Assembly: GCA_020627985.1 (NCBI GenBank)
Contig: JAHDFV010000004.1
Location: 1-44,365, forward strand
Length of the DNA stretch: 44,365 nt
Reading direction: 5' to 3'
Origin: Saprospiraceae bacterium
Lineage (GTDB): Bacteria; Bacteroidota; Bacteroidia; Chitinophagales; Saprospiraceae
Made by a program: the position numbers and the translations under genes
In this document: piece by piece, positions 1-7,822 of the stretch
How positions within the stretch are numbered: the stretch's first letter is position 1
Layout: each line of letters starts with the position of its first letter
The notes under the pieces: model-generated
Database searches by the model: none
Seen by the model: only the letters and a program-made list of their open reading frames with translations
Told to the model about the DNA's origin: nothing

Positions 1-898
1 TATTAACTTTATCTACTAATCGGTTTTGTTCAGAATTCGATGTTTCAAAAAATGGATTTTTAACATTAAGGCCACTACCACTCTTAATCTCATCACGTAA
101 TAACGATCCAACTAAAATTACCGCAGAAATAGGGTCCTTAGAAATTTGAGAATCGTCAACAACTCCATAACAACCATAATACCCAGCCACTTTGTACTTT
201 CCATTTTTCTTTTTAAAATATCCTCCTATATGAATCATTGCACCATCAGCTACCCCATCTTTTTTTCTTTTCACAGCATCATCAATAGGATCCCCATTGT
301 AATCTGTATCCCAATTACTAGGAGTTGGCTCTGCATCTATTTTACCTAGGGCATAAGCTCCACTTGTATCGCCATAATCCACAGTTGCAGTAGCTCTTAC
401 AGTAACATCTTTTTTGGGTTCTGAAGATCTATTGACTAAAGTTCCATCACCTTGGTTGTACCAACCATCTCTTGTAACATTAAAAGTCCCCATTATTGTC
501 TTCTTTCCCTTCTGATCTACATCATAAACTATCATTTTATATGTTGGAACTATTATTGCCTTAGTTTTATGAGAACCATTAGCCGAATAAACATATGACA
601 CAGTATACCCAGTAATCTTGTCTGTAATCACAATTTCTGGTTCAAGGCCGTCTCTATCTATCGCATTAATAGGCATATTACCTGCAAATTGATAGGGAGT
701 ATAAAATGGATATTCAGGAGCTAGCGGATCTACCGACAAGAATTTTGCAATACTCGGATTATACAATCTAAATCCATAATCCTGTATCAGCTGAGAACCA
801 AAACTCGGATCATTCTCCTTCCCATTAAACCCAAATCGATAATCAGGCGTATTATATTGCCTTCCAGGCATCGCCCAGCCAAAAGGATAACACTTATA
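1..898 (-). CDS. RHS repeat-associated core protein, C-terminal part (headless, partial)
   Basis: Translating the minus strand gives an open frame from 907 down to the left edge of the window. It opens with a recognisable RHS core: YPFGWAMPGR, YRFGFNGKEND, YGFRLYNPSIAKFLSVDPL, YPFYTPYQFAGNMPINAIDRDGLE. In RHS proteins this core marks the end of the shell and the start of a variable C-terminal toxin or effector tip. The homology begins at about 898, upstream of the first ATG (869-871, the M of MPGR), and an in-frame TAG lies at 908-910. The thousands of bases of YD-repeats expected upstream are therefore missing. The tip visible here is about 200 residues and continues past position 1. It contains MIHIGGYF and YYGCYGVV, a His...Gly-Cys arrangement like that of L,D-transpeptidase/DUF2778-type enzymes, but that is a weak guess. 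Best read as an orphan RHS tip or a 5'-truncated remnant; whether it is expressed is unknown. Confidence 0.8.
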
Positions 899-899
899 C

Positions 900-934
900 A
901 AAAAAAACTACTCTCTTATCTAGTAGTCTTTTTT
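900..934 (-). terminator. Rho-independent terminator of the large secreted gene
   Basis: Arms 907-912 and 922-927 (ACTACT/AGTAGT) form a stem with a 9-base loop. It is extended, after one mismatch, by A-T pairs, and on the minus strand it is followed by eight T residues. It lies 20-50 bases past the stop of the 1995-codon gene. The T run leads directly into the first RHS-like codons. Confidence 0.7.
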
Positions 935-954
935 GTATTAATTATTGTAATTGT

Positions 955-3900
955 TTAATCCCTTATAAATTGAAGCTCCCCTGGCGGAACATCGACTTCA
1001 ACTGTCGTCTCACAGCCATTGGCATCTGTAATGGTTACGGTATGTAAACCTGCATTCAACATGGTAGCAAGAGAATCGAGTTCTCCATTATCCCACAAGA
1101 AATCATAATCAGGTGTTCCTCCTGTAGGATGGACAGTGGCTGAGACATCATTTCCGTAACATATTTGAGTGGAATCAAACTCCATGGTTCCTTCTAGTAA
1201 AGGTGGTTCAGGTACGAAGATAGAATCTACTTCGAAACAACCATTAGCGTCAGATGTTACGGTTAAATAGTGCCATCCTGGTGATACATTCTCATAGATA
1301 GAATCAAAATCAACATTATCCCAATTATAATTGTATGGATAAACACCTCCAGAAACTTCAGCAGTAACTGTACCTAATTCACCAAAACAAGCAATAGAGT
1401 CTACTACAATCATGGAATCGATATCAGGACTAGTTAATGTAGTGATCATTATTTCACCTTGTACATTACCTCCTACTTCACCTCCTAAATAAAAGGCACC
1501 ACCATCAATCATAATAATATAAGTAGTGTTAGGATTCAATCCATTTAATTCATAAGAATAACTTTGTCCACCTCCTTCATTACAACCATCATAATAATCA
1601 CAAATGACTTGATCATCATAAATTCCATCACAAATATCAGTGTTATCTGCATATACTGAAAAGGCAAATCCATCATCTGCTCCAAAGGTATTACAAGGTG
1701 CATAATTTGGATCATTTTCATCATAAATTACATTTAAGATATCTATGGTAATTGATCCACCTGCACAATCTGATTCAAAAGTAAAATATACTGAATGTTC
1801 AGGATCAGGATCAGTAGAGCCTGTACCCGTACCACATTCAGGGTAACCTGGATCAACTCCTAACGTTTCTCCAGTAGCGGAAGAAGTGTTCCAACAATAA
1901 GGAACATTGGGTTCCATGACAATCGCATTTAAGCAATTATCCGCTCCACATTGTTCGGATACACAAATTTGAAAATCTTCATTATGAAAATCACCTCCAC
2001 CATCAAATACTTGAACATAAACTTTTGTTCCCGCAGGGGCTGCTACTTCAAAGGCTAATTCAGGATTTGCTTCACAATTTAATGGTGTTAAACCTGATGT
2101 ACAATCTCCCGTATAAGCGACCATTGTTAAATCATTATTATCAGAAAAACCATTATCATCATTTCCTTCAATCAAAGCTGCTCCTGAAGGCGGCATTGTA
2201 AAGCAATACCAAGTATCACCACAATTTCCATTTCCATTACAACTTTGAACATAAGCATCATTAATCGAAATGGTTGGATATCCATAATTTTCTGTATCCC
2301 AAATACCATCTCCAACAAAACAGGATTCATCTTGAACGGTTAAAGGTATCGCATCAATACATTCATTATTTTGTGGTTCGATAGTTGTTGCATAATTTGG
2401 AAATACATCCGTAATAATAATATCAAAATTACCTGTCGGATTAATCAACTGTCCATCAACTTGAACATAATAGGTTTGACCTGGTACAATACATGAAGTT
2501 TCTAAAATAAAATCAATAGATGTATTTGGGAATACATCTGAGTCTATTAAAGATAAATCACTGTGTAAACAACCAGCACCTGCTGTATTTTCAAATAAAT
2601 ATATTTCTGGTAGTAAATCTAACAAACCATCTGGGTCAACTTCAATAGTGATGTGCCCTGAAGGAGGAGCAATAAATTCATACCATACTGTATGTTGAGC
2701 ATATCCAAATATCCCTGGTTCTCCCAATTCAACATTTGCACATTCATTGGTTTGGTTGGTTAATGTTTGACTAGAAGTGATTGGTGGGAATACCGTAGCA
2801 TCACAAAGATCATTATTGATTGGAACCGTAGTACTTCCACCATCATCAGAAAGATTTAAAGTGAAATTACCTGTTTGTAATGCTTCTGTAATAGTCGAAC
2901 CATCAATTTGAATATAATAGGTTTGGTTTGGATCTAAACAAGTTATAGTCAAATCTTCATCCCATAAAACACCTGCTCCATCCCATTCATGCCCCAATGG
3001 AATCATTTGAGTAGGATCACAAGTACCATCAGCTGAAGCATAAACTGCAATTTGTAAATCTACATCATCAGCTAGACTATTTGCATCAATAAAAACATTA
3101 CCTGATGAAGGAGGTGTAAATGTAAACCAAACTGTATTATTAATAATATCAGTACCCAAGCCAAAACCAGGGTCAGGTTCAAAAGGCTCAACTGTTGAAC
3201 AGAGATTGGAATAAGATCCTCCTATTGTTCCAGTATTTTCAGGAACGGTCCCTAGACTGGTTGCCGTTGCACAAATATCATCATTTGTAGGGAACATGCC
3301 TCCGCCATCATCAATGATTTCAATATGGAAATATCCTTCAATACCTCCAATTAAATTATCAGCACCATCTATTTGCATGTAATAGGTTTGACCTGGAACT
3401 AGGCAAGTTACTTCTACTGTTTCAGCATAAAAACCAGGATCATATTCACTTTCTATTTCAGTCATGGTACCCGTACATGAACCATCTGAAGATTCATAAA
3501 CGGCTAATTGCAAATCTACTTCATCACCAATATTATTCGGATCACTTGTTAAGTTGACTGTTAAACTTGACGAAGCATTTGCTCCAGGAGTATTGGGTGC
3601 TGTGAAGGTAAACCAAACGGTTTGATCTAATCCAAAAGCATCTGGAACGACTTCATTTGCTTCTACATCTGCACAGAAATTATAATAATCTGTTCCAGCA
3701 GGTATTGTTCCTCCTACGGGTACTTGACCTAAATCTATAAAGTCGCAAATATCATTATTTGTTGCAGCTGGATTCGCTGTAATTGGTGTAATTTCTAAAT
3801 CAAAATATCCTTGTCCAAAACCAATATCTCCAGCGAAAGTAGTTAAACCATCAATCATGATATAGTATGTCATATTGGGTAATAAACACTGAACTTCTAC

Positions 3901-6900
3901 ATCTGTAATGAATGTAAATCTCGGAGGTATTATATTCGTAATGATGGGTAAATTTACTCCTCCATCACAAGCCATTTCAGTTAATGCCCCTGTACAACCG
4001 TTATTATCAGATTCAAAAACGGATATCTGAGGAATGATCATATCATATTCTGTAAACAAATCAAATTCATCACTAGTTACTGTAACATTTACAGCGTAAG
4101 TACCAGGAGTAGCTGGTGTTTCGAAAGAGTACCATACTGTATAATCTGTATCAAAACAAGTATTGGGATCATTTATATCATTTGCGCAAATGTTATGTTC
4201 TTGTGTAGGCAAAGCAACACCTCCCGCATTGAAAGGATCACCATAAGCCATCATATCTACTGCATTACAAATTAAATCATTTGCTTGAGTTGGAATAGGT
4301 GCAATCGTAGTAATTTCAATGGTAAATTCTCCGATTTCTTGAGTAGTAATTCCTACTCCATCTGGTTCTCCATCGATTAAAATGAAGTATGTTTCCCCTT
4401 CATTTAAACAATGAATTTCTTCTATATCTACATCTAGAACTAAGTTATCATCTTGACCCACTAATTCATAGAAAGTACCTTCACAAGGTTGTTGAGTTGC
4501 TGGATCATAATCTGACACAAAAACAGCCATTTGAAGATTAATACTTTCATCATCTAAAAGTCCTCCTTGAGATACCGCTTCTATCATTACACTTCCAGTA
4601 GCAGGTGCAATAAATTCAAACCAAACTGTAGAGTCAGGATCAAAAGCATCGAGGAACATTGTATCAATACCTGGTGTTGCACAATAGTTATTATATACGG
4701 TAGTACCCCCAATACTATTTCCAATATTTGGACCAGGTTGACCTAAAGGTATCGCAACACATGGTTCATCATTACCTGTAGGTGGCGGTTGATCAATGGC
4801 TTCAATTGTAATGGTAAAGATTCCTTCTAATAAATCTTGATTTTGAATAATACTGGATACATTTGGATTTCCATCGACCAAGATGTAGTATGTTTCTCCT
4901 GGAGTTAAACATTCTGCGACCATGTATTCATCATTGGCAGCATCATTAATATCTATACCTCCATCTATAACATCATTAGAAATCAAAAAGTCTAATAAAC
5001 TTACTTCACTGTCCCAGGCTAAAGGATTTCCTAGGTTTACATCATTTTGATTGGCCGTAGGAGAACCACCACAAGTAATTCCATTTACCGCTTCAAAAAC
5101 GGCTAATTCTATTTGTAAGGCATCTTGATAGGAAGGCAGCGGAAATGGGCAAAAAGTTGTACCATCTAAACTGGGTTGATTTTCAGCCCAAATTTGAACT
5201 GCTCCTGATGTTGGTGCAATAAATGAATACCAAACCCCTCTTTCATTCGTAAATCCAAAGTTATTAGGCTCAACTTCAGCAGAAGCACAATGATTGCTTT
5301 GATCTGCTAAAACAATTGGACCTCCTCCTACAATAGGTGCTCCTAATGAAATTACATCACAAACATCATTATTTGGAGCTGGGGGAAAGCCTAACTCCGT
5401 TATATCTAATTCAAAATAGCCTTCTGTTCCATCTCCAACTAAAGCAATATTGGGATCACCTTGTACCATGATCCAATAGGTTTGATTGGGAGTTAAACAA
5501 TATAAATCCATTGATTCATCATATGAATCATTTGGAGATAAGTCTAGTCCACAGGGAGAAGTTAAAGAATGCTGTTCATCTATAAGATCTAGTGTTCCTG
5601 TACAAGTATTATCATTGGTTTGATAAACTGCGATATATGTATCAAGATTGGTTCCTATTATATCTAAGATATCTGCAGTTGAGTTGACATCAATATTTAC
5701 AGAACCACTTGCAGGAGCCGTAAATTGAAACCATACTCCTTGTTGATCTGTATCATCTGGTATTCCCCATTGACCTGGTACTGGATCTAAACCACCCGTT
5801 CCATTGATTGCTGGTGTTGCACATATATTTGATTGTGTATTGAAAGCTGTAGTAACAGTACCTCCATTGGGTGGCATTCCTAAATCTTCGGCTGTACAAA
5901 TATAATCTGATGCTTGAATAACACCATCATCATAGATACCAATACCAAAAAATCCATGTTCTTCATCAAATAAGTTTGCAACATCTAGAACATTGCTTTC
6001 ACCATCAACAAGGATAAAATATTTGGTATTTGGCTTCGGGCACTGGAGGGTCATTGATTCATCATTCGAAAGATCAATAGGATCATCAGAATCAGCCACT
6101 AAAATTAAAGAAGAAGGATCAGCGCAACCATTTGGTGCTTCAAATACTGCGGCTTGAATCAAAATATCACCAATTAATCCATCAGAAGAAATTTCGATAT
6201 CTAATTCAGTACCTACTTGTGGACCTGTGTTGAAAGAAACCCAAACGCCCCATTCATTATTGAAGACTCCTGGATCTACATCTCCTTGTGCAGAACCCGT
6301 AGCGCAAAAATTATTATAAATGTAATTATTTTCATCCCCTAAACTACCTCCAAAGGTTGTTAAACCCATTTGTATAGCATCGCAAATGTCATCATTGGAT
6401 TGACCTAAAAAAGAACCAGAACGAGTAATTCTAGCTCTATAACACCATGTACCAGGGCAACCTCCTCCCCAAGTATAACAGACTTGAGGAAGTGTAGTTG
6501 TACCATTTGGAATAGAAGTAGAAATTGATTGAGCGGCATCTCCACCTCCATCACAAATTCCAGTAAATGCACCTGCAACGCAACCCGCACCATCATTTTC
6601 ACAAGCATGAAAAGTAAAATTTAGATTATTTGGTAAATCTGAAGGACAATCATAATCCTCATCTATCAAATCTAAATTTACACTTCTCGTACAACCATTA
6701 CATGTTGTTTCATAATAATTACAGTCAAAGGTTCCAATATCTCCTCCATTAAACCACCAAGCAGGGTCACTATCACCAGTTACATCAAAAAGTACATTAT
6801 CACAATCTCCAATTGTTGTACTTACTTCATAAACTTCAACTTGAATATTTACTTGAGCAAGTATACTTTGAAACAAAGTACTTCCTAAAAGAAAAAGAAA

Positions 6901-6942
6901 AAGAAAATATAGCCTTATGTGGTAATATTGCGGTAAATTCAT
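955..6942 (-). CDS. Large secreted multi-module repeat protein with SprB-type repeats
   Basis: A 1995-residue protein with a clear signal peptide (basic start, hydrophobic LYFLFLFLLGS, cleavage near ILAQ at about 30). After a Cys-rich N-terminal region (about 30-175) come eight full modules of 150-200 residues. Each opens with N(N/D)xxC, then NxCA, VWF(S/T)F.AP..G.V.I, LQ.AV(F/Y)(E/V)S..G.C, and ends LxCL.P.QTYYI.IDG...GYF.I.I. Two shorter variants follow (about 1530-1850, with DTWYCFTMPPSG and HSVYFTFESDC). These are bacterial pre-peptidase-C/choice-of-anchor-like beta sandwiches. The last 150 residues are two SprB-type repeats (GG..PY.Y.W....D....L..G.H.VT.TD.NGC). Such proteins are usually exported by the T9SS as adhesins or surface proteins, but this one stops right after a SprB repeat with PPGELQFIRD and has no sorting domain. 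The start ATG is followed at once by the signal peptide; a TATATTTA box at 6978-6985 could be its -7 element. Function beyond surface or secreted repeat protein is not known. Confidence 0.85.
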   Translation of the reverse strand: MNLPQYYHIRLYFLFLFLLGSTLFQSILAQVNIQVEVYEVSTTIGDCDNVLFDVTGDSDPAWWFNGGDIGTFDCNYYETTCNGCTRSVNLDLIDEDYDCPSDLPNNLNFTFHACENDGAGCVAGAFTGICDGGGDAAQSISTSIPNGTTTLPQVCYTWGGGCPGTWCYRARITRSGSFLGQSNDDICDAIQMGLTTFGGSLGDENNYIYNNFCATGSAQGDVDPGVFNNEWGVWVSFNTGPQVGTELDIEISSDGLIGDILIQAAVFEAPNGCADPSSLILVADSDDPIDLSNDESMTLQCPKPNTKYFILVDGESNVLDVANLFDEEHGFFGIGIYDDGVIQASDYICTAEDLGMPPNGGTVTTAFNTQSNICATPAINGTGGLDPVPGQWGIPDDTDQQGVWFQFTAPASGSVNIDVNSTADILDIIGTNLDTYIAVYQTNDNTCTGTLDLIDEQHSLTSPCGLDLSPNDSYDESMDLYCLTPNQTYWIMVQGDPNIALVGDGTEGYFELDITELGFPPAPNNDVCDVISLGAPIVGGGPIVLADQSNHCASAEVEPNNFGFTNERGVWYSFIAPTSGAVQIWAENQPSLDGTTFCPFPLPSYQDALQIELAVFEAVNGITCGGSPTANQNDVNLGNPLAWDSEVSLLDFLISNDVIDGGIDINDAANDEYMVAECLTPGETYYILVDGNPNVSSIIQNQDLLEGIFTITIEAIDQPPPTGNDEPCVAIPLGQPGPNIGNSIGGTTVYNNYCATPGIDTMFLDAFDPDSTVWFEFIAPATGSVMIEAVSQGGLLDDESINLQMAVFVSDYDPATQQPCEGTFYELVGQDDNLVLDVDIEEIHCLNEGETYFILIDGEPDGVGITTQEIGEFTIEITTIAPIPTQANDLICNAVDMMAYGDPFNAGGVALPTQEHNICANDINDPNTCFDTDYTVWYSFETPATPGTYAVNVTVTSDEFDLFTEYDMIIPQISVFESDNNGCTGALTEMACDGGVNLPIITNIIPPRFTFITDVEVQCLLPNMTYYIMIDGLTTFAGDIGFGQGYFDLEITPITANPAATNNDICDFIDLGQVPVGGTIPAGTDYYNFCADVEANEVVPDAFGLDQTVWFTFTAPNTPGANASSSLTVNLTSDPNNIGDEVDLQLAVYESSDGSCTGTMTEIESEYDPGFYAETVEVTCLVPGQTYYMQIDGADNLIGGIEGYFHIEIIDDGGGMFPTNDDICATATSLGTVPENTGTIGGSYSNLCSTVEPFEPDPGFGLGTDIINNTVWFTFTPPSSGNVFIDANSLADDVDLQIAVYASADGTCDPTQMIPLGHEWDGAGVLWDEDLTITCLDPNQTYYIQIDGSTITEALQTGNFTLNLSDDGGSTTVPINNDLCDATVFPPITSSQTLTNQTNECANVELGEPGIFGYAQHTVWYEFIAPPSGHITIEVDPDGLLDLLPEIYLFENTAGAGCLHSDLSLIDSDVFPNTSIDFILETSCIVPGQTYYVQVDGQLINPTGNFDIIITDVFPNYATTIEPQNNECIDAIPLTVQDESCFVGDGIWDTENYGYPTISINDAYVQSCNGNGNCGDTWYCFTMPPSGAALIEGNDDNGFSDNNDLTMVAYTGDCTSGLTPLNCEANPELAFEVAAPAGTKVYVQVFDGGGDFHNEDFQICVSEQCGADNCLNAIVMEPNVPYCWNTSSATGETLGVDPGYPECGTGTGSTDPDPEHSVYFTFESDCAGGSITIDILNVIYDENDPNYAPCNTFGADDGFAFSVYADNTDICDGIYDDQVICDYYDGCNEGGGQSYSYELNGLNPNTTYIIMIDGGAFYLGGEVGGNVQGEIMITTLTSPDIDSMIVVDSIACFGELGTVTAEVSGGVYPYNYNWDNVDFDSIYENVSPGWHYLTVTSDANGCFEVDSIFVPEPPLLEGTMEFDSTQICYGNDVSATVHPTGGTPDYDFLWDNGELDSLATMLNAGLHTVTITDANGCETTVEVDVPPGELQFIRD

Positions 6943-7020
6943 AGTTAAAAGTCGTACTTTATTTGCTGTCTACCTTGTAAATATAATAAAAGCATAATGT
7001 GACGTGAATTTTTTTGTGAA

Positions 7021-7028
7021 TAATTTTG
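7021..7028 (+). promoter_or_regulatory. Candidate -7 element TAATTTTG
   Basis: Matches the Bacteroidota -7 consensus TAnnTTTG and lies 25 bases upstream of the ATG of the YdcF-like gene. No good -33 TTTG is seen at the usual spacing, so support is moderate. Confidence 0.35.
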
Positions 7029-7053
7029 TAATCAATCTTACTTAATCAATAAA

Positions 7054-7818
7054 ATGTTCTTTTATCTCTCTAAAATCTTCTATTATTTCATTGTTCCTAT
7101 CAACTGGATCAGTTTATTCTTTTTGCTTTACTTCATATTTAGGAAAAAGAAAGCTAGTAAAAGATTATTATATATTGCTATTTCTTTGCTTTTCATATTC
7201 ACAAATCCATTCATTTTCAATGTAATTGTAAAATCATGGGAAGGACCTCCTCAACCTATTACTATTTTAGATAAATCTTACAATTATATCATATTATTAG
7301 GAGGGTTTTCTGATTATAAGAAGAAAATTGATCCTCAATATTTGGTAAGTGAACGAGGTAATAGATTAGTAGCAACTTTACAATTGTACCATAATGGAAA
7401 TGCACCAAAGATTTTAGTTAGTGGAGGTTCAAGTAATATCTGGGAAAATATACCCAGTGAAGCTGAAAGAGTTAAAGATTTTCTGGTTCTTTTAGGTATT
7501 TCACCAGAAGATATCATTACAGAAACAAGCTCTAGAAATACATATGAAAATGCATTATTTACCAAACGTATTCTTGAACAAAAGAATAACAAAGCCAAAT
7601 GCATTTTAGTGACATCTGCATTTCACATGAAGAGAGCTCAAGGATTATTTGAAAATTTAGGGATAGATGTTACTCCATATCCTACAGATTATTTTGCTGA
7701 AGGATTAAATAATCCCAATCATATTATTATTCCCAATGCTAAAGTATTGTGGAAGTGGGAAACGCTAATAAAAGAATGGTTTGGTATTCTCGTTTATAAA
7801 ATAAAAGGAGATTTGTAA
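7054..7818 (+). CDS. YdcF/ElyC/SanA-like (DUF218) membrane protein
   Basis: A protein of 254 residues. Two hydrophobic segments (about 10-28 and 36-58) place it in the inner membrane, followed by a soluble DUF218 domain. Family features visible are YIILLGGF, the ERGNRLVATLQLY helix, ILVSGGSS, the acidic SEAERVKDFL, the ETSSRNTYENA motif with conserved Arg-Asn-Thr and Glu-Asn, and ILVTSAFHMKRA. DUF218 proteins such as ElyC and SanA act in envelope integrity and peptidoglycan precursor or lipid carrier homeostasis; the biochemical reaction is not settled. The gene is divergent from the large secreted gene and ends 4 bases before the convergent stop of the AAA+ gene, with no terminator between. 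The domain call is firm, the exact role is not. Confidence 0.85.
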   Translation: MFFYLSKIFYYFIVPINWISLFFLLYFIFRKKKASKRLLYIAISLLFIFTNPFIFNVIVKSWEGPPQPITILDKSYNYIILLGGFSDYKKKIDPQYLVSERGNRLVATLQLYHNGNAPKILVSGGSSNIWENIPSEAERVKDFLVLLGISPEDIITETSSRNTYENALFTKRILEQKNNKAKCILVTSAFHMKRAQGLFENLGIDVTPYPTDYFAEGLNNPNHIIIPNAKVLWKWETLIKEWFGILVYKIKGDL

Positions 7819-7822
7819 AAAA

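Noticed and set aside
6405-6608. Small minus-strand frame within the large secreted gene
   Set aside because: Overlaps the real repeat protein in another frame; no signal of its own.
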